Notes: a model not told the origin generated them from the letters alone. 41,694 nucleotides of DNA from an uncultured cyanobacterium (GCA_937944885.1 CALFBB010000058.1:1-41694), one strand, 5' to 3'; positions 23,099 through 32,427 are shown, counted from the first letter of the stretch. A program made the numbers and translations.

Positions 23099-25818
23099 TA
23101 AGACTGCTGCTGTGGGGGAGGAAAGTGCTTCTTAACCCAGTTTTCTGCCTCTGCCGGGGTGGTCAGCCGCCCATCTAGGGTGTGGTAGCGCAGCTGATCC
23201 AGCATCTCTTGGAAATGCTGACCTGGTGGATACCCCAGCCGACGCAGATCATGGCCATTGAGCAAGGGCTTCACCCCCTGCCACCGGCGCAAGTAGCAAT
23301 AGATCAACCGCCGCACCGATTTGGGGGCAATCCCGACCAGTAGAAGGAGCGCCGGGATCCGCAGCGGCTGCAGGATCTGCACCACTTGACTGGGGGACAG
23401 TTCCGGATGAAGCTGAGCCAATACCTTTTGGTAGTACGGGTAGTGGCTAAGGCGTTCAATGCCTGCCTGAGTCAGGTGCAGTTGGCTGGCCACTTGTGGG
23501 GCTTGCGGCAAGGTCAATAGCAGAGCTTCTAGGCGCAGCTGCCAGATCTCATGGGATCCCAGCTCCGGATAAAAGCGGCGAAAGTGATGGGCCCAAGCCC
23601 CAACCCGTTGTAGCCGCTGCTGCAGGGAGGGATCCCACTCCAAATCGGGGTGAATACAACGCAAGGCTCCCCATTCCGATAGCTGCTGAAAGGCTGTGGG
23701 CCAATCCCGGGATTTGAGAATATAGGCCAACTCCTGCTTAAGGCGATCCCCTCCCACCGCATCATGCAAGCCACTGGCCACAGCCGCACGGATACGCTCC
23801 TCGGTGCTTGGCTCCAGCGAAAAGCCCAGGCGCACGGCAAAGCGTACCGCCCGGTAGATGCGGGTGGGATCCTCAATAAAGCTGTTGGGATGTAACACCC
23901 GGATCAAGCCCTGTCGCAAATCCGCTTGGCCGCCAAAAAAATCCAGCAATTGTCCCCGCTGGGAGCCGTTTAGGCGCAGGGCAAGGGCATTGATGGTAAA
24001 GTCCCGCCGATACAAATCCTGCTGGATGGATCCTATGGCCACCTCCGGGGGGGAGGCCGGATAGGGGTAGAACTCCGTACGGGCACTGGCTATATCCACA
24101 CAGAACCCCCCCGGCCAGATGAGGGCAGCCGTCTGAAACTTGCCGTGGATTTGTAGACGGGCTTCTGGGAAGTGCTGGTGGAGAGCCTGCCCTAAAACCA
24201 ATCCCCAGCCGGTTGTGTCTGCTCCTGGAGGGTAAGGGCCATCCACCACCAAGTCCAGATCCAGCCGCTGCAAATCTGGCAACGGCTGTCGACCCCACTG
24301 CCACAAAAGCAGATCCCGTACCGCTCCCCCCACTAAGTACAGCTTCAGACCCCGTTCATCGGCAATTTGGGTAGCCCGTTGCAGCAGCTGCCGGTGTTGC
24401 TCCGATAAGTTAGCAAAGTTGAGATCCAAGCTGGCAGAGGGATCCCCCTTGAGGGCGGGCCCTGAGGAAAAGGAGGGCAACTCATGCAAGTGACGCAGCA
24501 CATCGGTGCGGGTAACAATGCCTACCAGTTGGCCATCTTTGAGCACCGGCAGCCGACCGATATCCCAATTCACCATCATCTGCTGGATTTGAGGTAGGGG
24601 TGTATCGGGCGAGAGGGTTTTCACATCCTTGGTCATGTAGCCCTTGACAGGGGCATGGCCAAAACCGTGGTGCAGGGCAATGTCAATATCCCGCCGCGAG
24701 ATCACCCCCACCGGTTTGGCTTCTGCTTCCACCACCACCAAGCCGGAGTGGCCGTAGCGCAACAACACCCGCTGCGCCTCATCAATCGTGGTATCGGGAC
24801 GAATCGTCCGCACCGGGCTGGACATCAAATCTTGGGCAGTAACCGGCGCCGGGATCCGCTTTTCTAGGGCGCTCATCAGCTCTTGGGCCACCTCCTCTGG
24901 GTTGGGTAGAGGCTGCTCTGGGGTAGCTTTTAGGGTGGCCGCTGCTGCACAATCATGACCACCCCCCCCATAGCGGCTCATCAGTTGACCCAGCTGAGCA
25001 AAATCCTGCCTGGCTCGCCCAATGATACTCAGCCGTTCCCCCTGCCGCGCCACCAGGATCAAGACATCCACATCCGTTAGATCCATCAGCCGCATCACCA
25101 AACCGGCCAGACCCGGCACAAACTCTGGTAAATCCAGCCGCCACTCTGCTAACCGATAACCCCTTACCTGGCGCACCTGCATCTGGGTTAGGCCCTGGCC
25201 GAGCAACTCCCGCATCTCTGGGGTAAGGCCATCCCCCAAAAAGCGCCGCAACAGGATCAAATTCACCCCCTGTCCCAGCAACCAAGCCAGAGCCTCAGCA
25301 TCCCGCACCGTGGTCTCCGGAAAGGTCAGGGATCCTGTATCCATGTGAATGCCCAAGGCCAAGGCCAAGCGCTCGAACGGACTGAGTGGGATCCCGGCAG
25401 CTCGGATCCGCTCCACCAGCAACGTACAGGTTGCCCCTACCGCTTCCATGTGGCTAAGCACCGTTTGATGGGGCCAGAAAGCTTCTGGGGGAGTTGTTGG
25501 ATCCCCGACATGGTGGTCGAAAATCTCAATCACCGCTCCAGGAGCACTTAACCAGGAGGCAACTTTGCCCAGACGATCCGGATCATGACAATCCACCAAA
25601 ATCCAGCGTCGCACCTGCTGCGGATCCAGGGAACGCAGCTCAATGAGGGGAAATTCATCCCGGTGTAAAGCTAAGAACTCTTGCACCCCCGGCAGGGATC
25701 CCCCAGTCAAGGCAATCCGCGCCCCTGGAAACAGCCGCGCTGCCCCCACTGCCGCTCCCAGAGTATCGAAATCCGCCGACTGATGGCAGAGGATCAAGTC
25801 CATAGATAACAAACTCAT
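23086..25818 (-). CDS. DHH phosphoesterase - 2xCBS - CCA tRNA nucleotidyltransferase fusion
   Basis: 910 residues. Domains in order: DHH phosphoesterase with CHQSADFDT, LVDCHD and IFDHHVGD; DHHA1 with SRYGGGGHDCAAAAT; two CBS motifs at about 325-385 and 390-445 (adenine-nucleotide sensors); and a class II nucleotidyltransferase with LVGGAVRD near residue 490, LDLDLVVDG and RRDFTINALAL, followed by the helical tRNA-binding part. The last part adds CCA or A to tRNA 3' ends. This fusion is known in cyanobacteria. I prefer the ATG at 25818 (GGAGAG upstream); the ATG at 25836 is possible. The CBS pair may couple tRNA maturation to energy state, which is inference. Confidence 0.9.
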   Translation of the reverse strand: MSLLSMDLILCHQSADFDTLGAAVGAARLFPGARIALTGGSLPGVQEFLALHRDEFPLIELRSLDPQQVRRWILVDCHDPDRLGKVASWLSAPGAVIEIFDHHVGDPTTPPEAFWPHQTVLSHMEAVGATCTLLVERIRAAGIPLSPFERLALALGIHMDTGSLTFPETTVRDAEALAWLLGQGVNLILLRRFLGDGLTPEMRELLGQGLTQMQVRQVRGYRLAEWRLDLPEFVPGLAGLVMRLMDLTDVDVLILVARQGERLSIIGRARQDFAQLGQLMSRYGGGGHDCAAAATLKATPEQPLPNPEEVAQELMSALEKRIPAPVTAQDLMSSPVRTIRPDTTIDEAQRVLLRYGHSGLVVVEAEAKPVGVISRRDIDIALHHGFGHAPVKGYMTKDVKTLSPDTPLPQIQQMMVNWDIGRLPVLKDGQLVGIVTRTDVLRHLHELPSFSSGPALKGDPSASLDLNFANLSEQHRQLLQRATQIADERGLKLYLVGGAVRDLLLWQWGRQPLPDLQRLDLDLVVDGPYPPGADTTGWGLVLGQALHQHFPEARLQIHGKFQTAALIWPGGFCVDIASARTEFYPYPASPPEVAIGSIQQDLYRRDFTINALALRLNGSQRGQLLDFFGGQADLRQGLIRVLHPNSFIEDPTRIYRAVRFAVRLGFSLEPSTEERIRAAVASGLHDAVGGDRLKQELAYILKSRDWPTAFQQLSEWGALRCIHPDLEWDPSLQQRLQRVGAWAHHFRRFYPELGSHEIWQLRLEALLLTLPQAPQVASQLHLTQAGIERLSHYPYYQKVLAQLHPELSPSQVVQILQPLRIPALLLLVGIAPKSVRRLIYCYLRRWQGVKPLLNGHDLRRLGYPPGQHFQEMLDQLRYHTLDGRLTTPAEAENWVKKHFPPPQQQSYQSK

Positions 25819-25836
25819 GGTGATCTCGCTCTCCAT

Positions 25837-26327
25837 CCTGACTCACCGGAGGAGATTTCCAGCCCAGGCAAGCCTTCAGCAAGAGCCTCCCCTTCAAGGC
25901 TTGCCCTTGGATCCGTTACATGGCTCTGCCCATGCCTATGAGGGGGTGTGGTAGCAGCAGTCTGGCCTCAGGAAATAGAAGAATTGAGCAGGAACTGGCT
26001 GAGAAACACTTCACACGTTGGAAGGGCACAAATGGATTTTGCCAGCCGGGATCCCGAGTCCCCTAAGACCGGCAGCGCCAGGAGAAGATGGCAGTGTACC
26101 ACTGAGTGATCGGCGTTGGAGCTCGCTGACCGGGAGGCAGGAAATTGGCCGGAGGAGCTGCCCAAAAGGACAAACGCTGGAGAAGATCAGCTCCGCCCAC
26201 CCCCCTCTTTAGCTGCCGGCAAAACATCCCCAATCCATAAGCCACCGCTTGCCGCTCACCTGGCAAGCTCTCCAGAACCCTGCTCCCCGCCTTAACAGAG
26301 CCAGCCCCGGGAGCAAGCTGGGAAAAA
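25837..26327. other. Long intergenic region without recognised gene
   Basis: 491 bases between the fusion gene and tRNA-Ala. Short frames on both strands have no recognisable features. I looked for tmRNA, SRP RNA, RNase P RNA and 6S RNA landmarks and saw none. A GGGATCCC at about 26049 is the only motif. It would hold the promoter of the fusion gene (minus) and the 3' end of the tRNA transcript. Confidence 0.5.
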
Positions 26328-26400
26328 TGGAGCTTAGCGGACTCGAACCGCTGACCCCTTCAATGCCATTGAAGTGCTCTACCAGCTGAGCTAAAGCCCC
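26328..26400 (-). tRNA. tRNA-Ala (anticodon GGC)
   Basis: 73 nt cloverleaf on the minus strand. Acceptor stem GGGGCTT/AAGCTCC (one G-U), D arm GCTC...GAGC, anticodon stem CTTCA/TGAAG with loop ATGGCAT (anticodon GGC), five-base variable loop, and T arm AGCGG-TTCGAGT-CCGCT. The discriminator base is A; CCA is not encoded, so it must be added by the CCA transferase, an activity encoded next door. Confidence 0.97.
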
Positions 26401-26473
26401 AAAAACCTCGCCCAAGAACAGCCCCTCTTGGCTACTGCCACAGAAACTACCTTGGGGAAAGCACTGGATATTC

Positions 26474-26502
26474 ATCCTAAGAAGGTGTTGCGTTCCTGTC
26501 AA
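26474..26502 (-). promoter_or_regulatory. Promoter of tRNA-Ala
   Basis: Minus-strand TTGACA (26502-26497) and TAGGAT (26479-26474) are separated by exactly 17 bases: a perfect -35 and a good -10. Transcription would start near 26467, leaving a leader of about 67 bases before the mature tRNA. Confidence 0.7.
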
Positions 26503-26607
26503 TAGCCCAGATCAGGGGCGGAAAAGCCGAATCTTGGCCACCAACCTGTTTGCTACCGGAAGGACCCAGCCGGTGGTAGAACAGAGTCAGTAGCCGGCGA
26601 GGGGATC

Positions 26608-27636
26608 ATGACACAAGAGAACCAGCTCAACCGCATCTTGGCAGCCTCTTTGGTGGTGATCTGCTTGATTGCAACTATTGTCGGGGGAACCCAACCGCTG
26701 CGGGGGAGTATCCGCATGGAAGCAGCGCGGGGAGGGGAGCGCATCCAGGTAGTGAGCCTAGAAGGAACTATAGGGGCAGCTCGTGGCTCAGGGTTGGTTG
26801 GTTTACCTGCCTCCCCTTTGGAGCAACTCCGGGATGCAGTGGAGGATAGCTCCGTGAAAGCAGTGCTACTGCGCATCAACAGTCCAGGTGGGACGGTGGG
26901 ATCCAGTCAAGAACTGTATCGAGCCATCACAGCCTTGCATGCGGTGGACAAGCCGGTGATTGCCATCCTGGAGGATGTTGCCGCCAGTGGTGGCTACTAT
27001 GTGGCCAGTGCTGCCGATAAAATCTATGCCAATCCTGGTACCCTTACCGGCAGCATTGGGGTGATCATCAGTGGCCTCAGCTTTGGCGAATTGCTGGAAA
27101 GATACGGTGTGGAGCCCCAAACCTTCAAAACCGGCGAATTTAAGGATATTCTTTCTCCTTTCCGCAGTCCTACGCCTCAGGAGCGACAGCTGCTGCAAGA
27201 GTTGGTGGACAGCACCTTGGATCAGTTTATTCAGGATGTGGCCCGAGGCCGGCAGCATTTGCCGGAAGCAGGAGCAGAGGAGATTCTGGATGCCCAGATG
27301 ATTGCCCGGCGGCAAAGCTTGGATGAAGCACGGGTACGACAACTGGCCGATGGCCGCATCTTTACCGGGGCGCAGGCCTTGGAAGTGGGTTTGGTGGATG
27401 CTTTGGGAGGCTACAGCGAAGCGGTGGAGGATTTGCGGTTGATGACCGGGGATCCCTCTCTGTCTCCGGAGGGGGAGGCAGATACCTTCCAACGGGCACT
27501 GCGGCGGTTGCTCAGTCAGGGGGTAGCGACAGCAGGGCAAGGCTTGGGTTTAGCTAGGTGGTTTGAGGGTCAGGAGGCAAGGGGGATCCCTGCTGTGCCC
27601 CTGTTGTGGATGGCGCCGGAGTGGGCTTTGCGCTAG
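26608..27636 (+). CDS. sppA: Signal peptide peptidase SppA (short form)
   Basis: 342 residues. Membrane-anchored serine protease that degrades cleaved signal peptides. One N-terminal membrane anchor (about 9-30). Catalytic Ser127 in AASGGYY and Lys179 in GEFKDILSPFR; their spacing of 52 residues equals that of the Bacillus enzyme. ATG preceded by GAGGGG. The short, single-domain form contrasts with the doubled E. coli protein; cyanobacteria often have both. Next gene alr follows on the same strand after 36 bases. Confidence 0.93.
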   Translation: MTQENQLNRILAASLVVICLIATIVGGTQPLRGSIRMEAARGGERIQVVSLEGTIGAARGSGLVGLPASPLEQLRDAVEDSSVKAVLLRINSPGGTVGSSQELYRAITALHAVDKPVIAILEDVAASGGYYVASAADKIYANPGTLTGSIGVIISGLSFGELLERYGVEPQTFKTGEFKDILSPFRSPTPQERQLLQELVDSTLDQFIQDVARGRQHLPEAGAEEILDAQMIARRQSLDEARVRQLADGRIFTGAQALEVGLVDALGGYSEAVEDLRLMTGDPSLSPEGEADTFQRALRRLLSQGVATAGQGLGLARWFEGQEARGIPAVPLLWMAPEWALR

Positions 27637-27672
27637 CCTCACTGAAGGGTGTTTGGATGTGAGGGGTGACAG

Positions 27673-29001
27673 GTGAATCAAGTGGGGGTGGTGGCAGATG
27701 CAGGGGTGCAGAGCAAGGGGGCAAGGCTGGCTACAGAGGCCTCGGCAGATGCCTCCGTGGCCCAAGCTGGCTCAGAGAGCAAGGGCCACAAGGGGTCAGA
27801 TACACAGCCATTCCGTCTCAACCAGTCTGATTTATCCGATCTGCCGCAACTACCTAGCTCTGATCTGCTCACCAGTCGAGCCTGGGTAGAGGTTGATGGG
27901 GCCCAGTTGCGAGAAAATCTCCGCCGCTTGCAAGCTCGTCTTTCTCCAGGCACAGAGATTTGGGCAGTAGTCAAGGCCAATGCCTATGGCCATGGGGCAA
28001 GGTTGGTGGCGCCCCTGGTCATTGCCGCTGGAGCAAAGGGCCTTTGTGTGGCAACCCTAGCAGAAGGGATGGAGTTGCGCCAGCTAGGGCTGCAAGCTCC
28101 GATTCTGGTGTTGGGAGCTTTGAACACTTGGGCCGAATTACGCCAGGCACTGGCAGCTCAACTGGAGATTAGCCTCACTTGCTCGCAACAAATCCCTCTT
28201 CTGTGTCAGGTAGCCCGCTTGGCGGGGCGGCCTGTGCCGGTGCATGTAAATGTGGATACAGGCATGACCCGGCTGGGGATCCCTTGGACAGAAGCAGCAC
28301 GGCTGTGGGGAGAGATTTGTCGGATCCCTGAGTTGCAAGCATGTAGCTTGTTTTCTCATCTGGCCACAGCCGATGAACCCGGCTCACCGGCTCTGGAGCA
28401 GCAACGGACTCGCTTTGCTCAGGTGGTTGCCCAGATTCAACAGGCAGGGGATCCCTTGCCAATCCTGCATCTGGACAACTCTGCTGGGGCATTGAGCCAC
28501 TTGCAGGGCCACTATACCCGGGTGCGGCTGGGCTTAGCCCTCTACGGCTTACCCCCCGCTCCCCATCTGCAGGTGCCGGGGTTGCGACCCATCCTGCGGC
28601 TTAAGGCCCGATTGACCCATATTCAAACCGTTCCGGCCCAAACCGGGGTGAGCTATGGACATCGCTATGTAACCCATCGAACCAGCCGCATTGCCACTCT
28701 GGCGATTGGTTACGCCGACGGGATCCCACGGCGGTTGTCCGGCCGGCTGCAGGGATGGGTGGGTGGTGGTCTCATCCCTCAAGTGGGAACAATTACCATG
28801 GACCAGTGCATGTGGGATGTAACGGAAAGACCGGATATTCAGGTGGGAGATGTGGTAGAGCTGCTGGGTCCCCACCTGGATGCAGCCCTCTCCGGTTTAC
28901 AAGTCCAAGCCTGGGCCGATCAACTGGGCACCATCCCCTATGAGTTGCTGTGTGGCCTTTCTGCCCGCTTGCCCCGCTTGCTGGTGAATCCTGGGGTGTA
29001 G
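27673..29001 (+). CDS. alr: Alanine racemase with N-terminal extension
   Basis: 442 residues. PLP enzyme that makes D-alanine for peptidoglycan. Lys101 in VVKANAYGHG binds PLP and Tyr328 in GVSYGHRY is the second catalytic base; their spacing (227) fits the family. IATLAIGYADGIPR follows. The first 66 residues are a low-complexity Ala/Ser/Gly-rich extension before the normal start region SRAWVEVDGAQL; no internal Met offers a conventional start near residue 66, so the GTG at 27673 is retained but a downstream start cannot be excluded. Confidence 0.92.
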   Translation: MNQVGVVADAGVQSKGARLATEASADASVAQAGSESKGHKGSDTQPFRLNQSDLSDLPQLPSSDLLTSRAWVEVDGAQLRENLRRLQARLSPGTEIWAVVKANAYGHGARLVAPLVIAAGAKGLCVATLAEGMELRQLGLQAPILVLGALNTWAELRQALAAQLEISLTCSQQIPLLCQVARLAGRPVPVHVNVDTGMTRLGIPWTEAARLWGEICRIPELQACSLFSHLATADEPGSPALEQQRTRFAQVVAQIQQAGDPLPILHLDNSAGALSHLQGHYTRVRLGLALYGLPPAPHLQVPGLRPILRLKARLTHIQTVPAQTGVSYGHRYVTHRTSRIATLAIGYADGIPRRLSGRLQGWVGGGLIPQVGTITMDQCMWDVTERPDIQVGDVVELLGPHLDAALSGLQVQAWADQLGTIPYELLCGLSARLPRLLVNPGV

Positions 29002-29176
29002 GGGTTGATTCACAGCTGTCCCCCTCTGTTTTGATGCTCCTTCATCTTCCGGCTCTCGGCTCGGGTCAGGTTGGCTTGACGGCGGGGTGAAGATGGCGCA
29101 GCATCAGAGTTAATTATCTACAGCAGTGGTTAGGATTGAGTGCAGTTGAGGACTTAGTTCAGGGTAGGAGACAGAA

Positions 29177-29542
29177 ATGGAGGCTCGTAAATCTCTAAAA
29201 GGCCTGGAAAATCAGATGGAGCGGGCTGTTTTGGAGATGGTGAATGAAATTTCGCTAATGGAAACCCAGCAGCGCTACTGCATCTGTGAGAAATTCTGTA
29301 ACGATGCCGCCGCTTTGGCCTTAAACAATCTCCAGCCCCGTTACACCACGAGCCTGCAAGGTTCTCTTTACACGCTAGAAGCCATCCAAGCCGATCAAGA
29401 GCTCCAGACCTTGATCCGATTGCAGGTGGTCAAAGCAATGGAGACGGTGGCGGCGGATCCCCGTTGCTCAGAACCGGAGTGTCCCTTAAAACTCCGCCAG
29501 CTGGAAACGGTAGAGTTAGAGTTGGCCCCCAACAAGGATTGA
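29177..29542 (+). CDS. ComFB-domain protein
   Basis: 121 residues. Matches the late-competence protein ComFB family: ENQMERAVLEMVNEI, then YCICEKFCNDAAALALNNLQPRY. Cysteines 34, 36, 41 and two more near the C-terminus (RCSEPECPL) could bind a metal. ComFB-domain proteins in cyanobacteria have been reported as cyclic dinucleotide receptors, which would make this a small signalling protein; that is from recent literature as I remember it. ATG with AGGAG seven bases upstream. The pheA start follows its stop by 4 bases. Confidence 0.8.
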   Translation: MEARKSLKGLENQMERAVLEMVNEISLMETQQRYCICEKFCNDAAALALNNLQPRYTTSLQGSLYTLEAIQADQELQTLIRLQVVKAMETVAADPRCSEPECPLKLRQLETVELELAPNKD

Positions 29543-29546
29543 AGGA

Positions 29547-30455
29547 ATGACCTTCCTCTCTCCATCTTCTCCAATTGCTTTCCTCGGCCCTGTTGGAACC
29601 TATACGGAATTGGCAGCTCTTTTGGCTTGCCCGGAGCACCCCCATCTGCACAGCCAAAGATCCCATCCCTTGGTGGCCTACCCGACGATTAGCGCCTGCT
29701 TGGAAGCAGTGGCTGCCGGTCAGCAGCAGTGGGCGGTGGTACCGGTGGAAAACTCGGTGGAGGGAGGGGTCTCCATGACCCTAGATGCCCTCTGGCAGTT
29801 GGAGGGGTTGAGCATCCGCCAAGCCCTGATCCTGCCGATTCGCCATGCTTTGATCGGACGTGCCCCCCAGTTGGCGCAGATTGAGCAGGTGTATTCTCAT
29901 CCACAGGCTTTGGCCCAGTGTCAAGTTTGGTTGCGCTCCTATCTGCCCCAGGCTACTTTAATCCCCACACGCTCCACCACCGAAGAATTGGAGCGGGTGC
30001 AAACACAACCAACGGCTGCGGTGATTGCCTCAGAACGAGCCGCTGCCCTCTACAACCTGCCGATTCTGGCCTGCCCGATTAATGATCACCCCGATAACTG
30101 TACCCGCTTTTGGGTAATTGGCCGCAGCCAAGCTGGCGCTGACTTAGCTTCGCCAGGGGGATCCCACACCTCTTTGGCCTTCAGTCTGCCGGAGAATGTG
30201 CCAGGGGCCCTGCTCAAACCCTTACAGGTGTTTGCGGAGCAGGGCTTGAATATGTCCCGCATTGAGTCCCGCCCCACCAAAAAATCTGCCGGTACCTATG
30301 TATTTTTTGTGGATTTGGAAAATGCTCCCACACAGCCCTATCTCAGCCCAACAGTGATTGCCTCCATTGAACGGATTGCAGAAACCTTTAAGTTGCTCGG
30401 TAGCTACCCTGTTCATGATCTCTCCAAACAGGGGGGCATCCTCTTGCCTAACTAA
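29547..30455 (+). CDS. pheA: Prephenate dehydratase
   Basis: 302 residues. Makes phenylpyruvate from prephenate, the last specific step before phenylalanine. Catalytic domain: IAFLGPVGTYTE at the start, PVENSVEGG, and the TRF motif in NCTRFWVIG. A C-terminal ACT domain with SRIESRPTKK gives phenylalanine feedback control. It is monofunctional; the chorismate mutase is encoded separately at 10 kb. It starts 4 bases after the ComFB stop with GAAGGA upstream, so the two are probably translated from one message. Confidence 0.93.
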   Translation: MTFLSPSSPIAFLGPVGTYTELAALLACPEHPHLHSQRSHPLVAYPTISACLEAVAAGQQQWAVVPVENSVEGGVSMTLDALWQLEGLSIRQALILPIRHALIGRAPQLAQIEQVYSHPQALAQCQVWLRSYLPQATLIPTRSTTEELERVQTQPTAAVIASERAAALYNLPILACPINDHPDNCTRFWVIGRSQAGADLASPGGSHTSLAFSLPENVPGALLKPLQVFAEQGLNMSRIESRPTKKSAGTYVFFVDLENAPTQPYLSPTVIASIERIAETFKLLGSYPVHDLSKQGGILLPN

Positions 30456-30646
30456 GCTACAGACAAGGAACACTTCCCCTTGGGCGATCCCACGCTAGCT
30501 TTCCTGAACAGAAAATCCTCCTTTTGCATGGCTAAGAGGATGACCCCATCAGCCTCCTGCCAACCCGCCTCCATACCCGGTAACACATGGCCATCCACCA
30601 GACGAAACTGCCTCTCCGAGTTAACAGAGAAGAGCAGGCCGCTCAT
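30452..30646 (-). CDS. Possible small hypothetical protein
   Basis: 64 codons from an ATG at 30646 preceded by GTAGAG. The product, with FRLVDGHVLPGMEAGW and DGVILLAMQ, reads like a soluble folded peptide rather than random translation, and a -10-like ATACT lies about 55 bases upstream. No family recognised. It overlaps the pheA stop tail-to-tail by 4 bases. Confidence 0.35.
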   Translation of the reverse strand: MSGLLFSVNSERQFRLVDGHVLPGMEAGWQEADGVILLAMQKEDFLFRKASVGSPKGKCSLSVA

Positions 30647-30743
30647 CTCTACACCTGACAAGTGGGCACCGTCGGCTGCCGGCAGTATATCTCAGGCGCT
30701 GCAGGGATTGAGAGGGATTACCTGACCCGGATCCCAAGCAGGT

Positions 30744-32294
30744 TCAGGGCTGAGCCCGATCCAAACTACGGTATTGAATGGCCTCGGCAAGGTGGGCGGG
30801 GGCAATTGCTTCAGCCCCTGCTAGATCGGCAATGGTACGTGCCACTTTCAGAATGCGGTCACTGCCCCGGGCAGATAGGCCCAGCTTGCGAATGGCTTCC
30901 TCCAGTAATCTACGACAGGGATCCGACAGCTGACACCACTGCCGCAAATGGCGAGGTTGCATCTGGGCATTGCAATGCAGCCCTGGCTCCTGCTGAAACC
31001 GCTGCCGTTGGTATTGACGGGCTTGTTCTACCCGTTGTTGCACCCGCTGGGAAGATTCTCCCGTTTGGGCTTGCAGAATTTCTTCCGGCTTGAGGCGGTT
31101 CACCCGCACTTGTAAATCGATGCGATCCAGCAGTGGGCCTGAGAGTTTGGCCCAGTAGCGCTCCCGTTGTTGCGGGGTACAGCTACAAGGCTTGACCGGA
31201 TCCCCGTAGAAGCCGCAGGGGCAGGGGTTGGTGGAAGCCACCAGCGTGGTTTGGGCCGGAAACTCCAGCGTAACGCGGGCGCGGGAAATGGTTACCTTGC
31301 CATCTTCAAGCGGCTGGCGCAACACCTCTAGCACCTCGCGGCGAAATTCCGTCAGCTCATCCAGGTAGAGAATGCCGTGATGGGCCAGTGAGATCTCCCC
31401 CGGTTTGGGATAGGGCCCCCCGCCTACCAAGGCCACAGAAGAAGCCGAGTGATGAGGAGCGCGAAAGGGGCGCTGGGTGATCAAGGCGGTTTGTCCGCCT
31501 AGGTGCAAATTTTGTCGTAATAGGCCGGCTGCAGAATAAATGCGGGTAATCTCTAAAATTTCCTCCCACTGCAGAGCCGGTAGGATCCCTGGCAACCGCC
31601 GCGCTAACATGGTTTTACCGGCTCCGGGACTACCCACCAGCAACAAGTTGTGCCCACCTGCCGCTGCCACTTCTAGAGCCCGACGGGCATGCTCCTGCCC
31701 CTTGATATCTGCTAAATCCAAGATGGATGTCGGGTTTGTCCTCTGTATCTGCTCCGGTTGTAGCTGTACTGGCTTAACTGTTTGTGGATTTTGCAGCCAG
31801 TTCACCACTGCTGGCAAAGAAGGTAACCCATACACCTGGATGCCAGACACCACAGCTCCTTCCAGGCTATTCTCTTGCGGCACCACCAAGCGGCGGATCC
31901 CCAACTCCGCTGCCGCAGCGGCAATTGGCAAGACCCCTGCCACGGGGCGTAGCTTTCCATCCAGAGCCAATTCCCCAACCACAAGGGTTTCCGGCAAGAC
32001 TGCAGGATTGATCACCCCTGAGGCAGCCAAGATCCCGAGGGCAATCGGCAGATCAAAACTAGGACCTTCCTTGCGCAGATCGGCAGGGGCCAAGTTAATG
32101 ATGATCCGCCCCTGGGGCAAGGCAAAGCCAGAGTTTTTAATCGCCGCCCGCACCCTTTCTTTGGCTTCTGTTACCGCTGTATCGGGTAAACCGACAAGAG
32201 TAATCTGGGGCAATCCACCGCCAACATCTACCTCCACCGTGACCCGTACCGCCTTTAGTCCCAGGAGGGCAGCCGAAAAAACTTGGGCAAACAT
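30744..32294 (-). CDS. comM: ComM/YifB-type AAA+ ATPase
   Basis: 516 residues. N-terminal Lon-protease-like (ChlI) domain with VEVDVGGGLPQITLVGLPD, then AAA+ core with Walker A GSPGAGKT at 221-228, RAPHHSAS and Walker B GILYLDE, and the C-terminal domain with CNAQMQPRHLRQWC and RGSDRILKVARTIADLAG. ComM is a hexameric helicase that promotes branch migration during natural transformation. Together with the DprA-like and ComFB genes and Hfq it suggests transformation or pilus biology nearby, although these genes do not form one operon. Confidence 0.93.
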   Translation of the reverse strand: MFAQVFSAALLGLKAVRVTVEVDVGGGLPQITLVGLPDTAVTEAKERVRAAIKNSGFALPQGRIIINLAPADLRKEGPSFDLPIALGILAASGVINPAVLPETLVVGELALDGKLRPVAGVLPIAAAAAELGIRRLVVPQENSLEGAVVSGIQVYGLPSLPAVVNWLQNPQTVKPVQLQPEQIQRTNPTSILDLADIKGQEHARRALEVAAAGGHNLLLVGSPGAGKTMLARRLPGILPALQWEEILEITRIYSAAGLLRQNLHLGGQTALITQRPFRAPHHSASSVALVGGGPYPKPGEISLAHHGILYLDELTEFRREVLEVLRQPLEDGKVTISRARVTLEFPAQTTLVASTNPCPCGFYGDPVKPCSCTPQQRERYWAKLSGPLLDRIDLQVRVNRLKPEEILQAQTGESSQRVQQRVEQARQYQRQRFQQEPGLHCNAQMQPRHLRQWCQLSDPCRRLLEEAIRKLGLSARGSDRILKVARTIADLAGAEAIAPAHLAEAIQYRSLDRAQP

Positions 32295-32427
32295 AAAAAA
32301 GCCGCTGGTCTCTGTTATCTGCTCCGCTTATCTATCCTGACAAACCCTTGAGGAGGGGAGGACTCAGAAAAATTAACCGCTCCATCCTCAGCCAATAGAA
32401 CCCAGCAACTCCCCTGAAAAGAGCCCA

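Noticed and set aside
25837-26327. Possible tmRNA, SRP RNA, RNase P RNA or 6S RNA
   Set aside because: None of the conserved core words of these RNAs was found on either strand.
26866-27540. 224-residue minus-strand frame
   Set aside because: Shadow of sppA; the sppA frame has its catalytic Ser and Lys and a good start.
31540-32340. 266-residue plus-strand frame
   Set aside because: Entirely antisense to comM, whose motifs are complete; low-complexity product with no recognisable domain.
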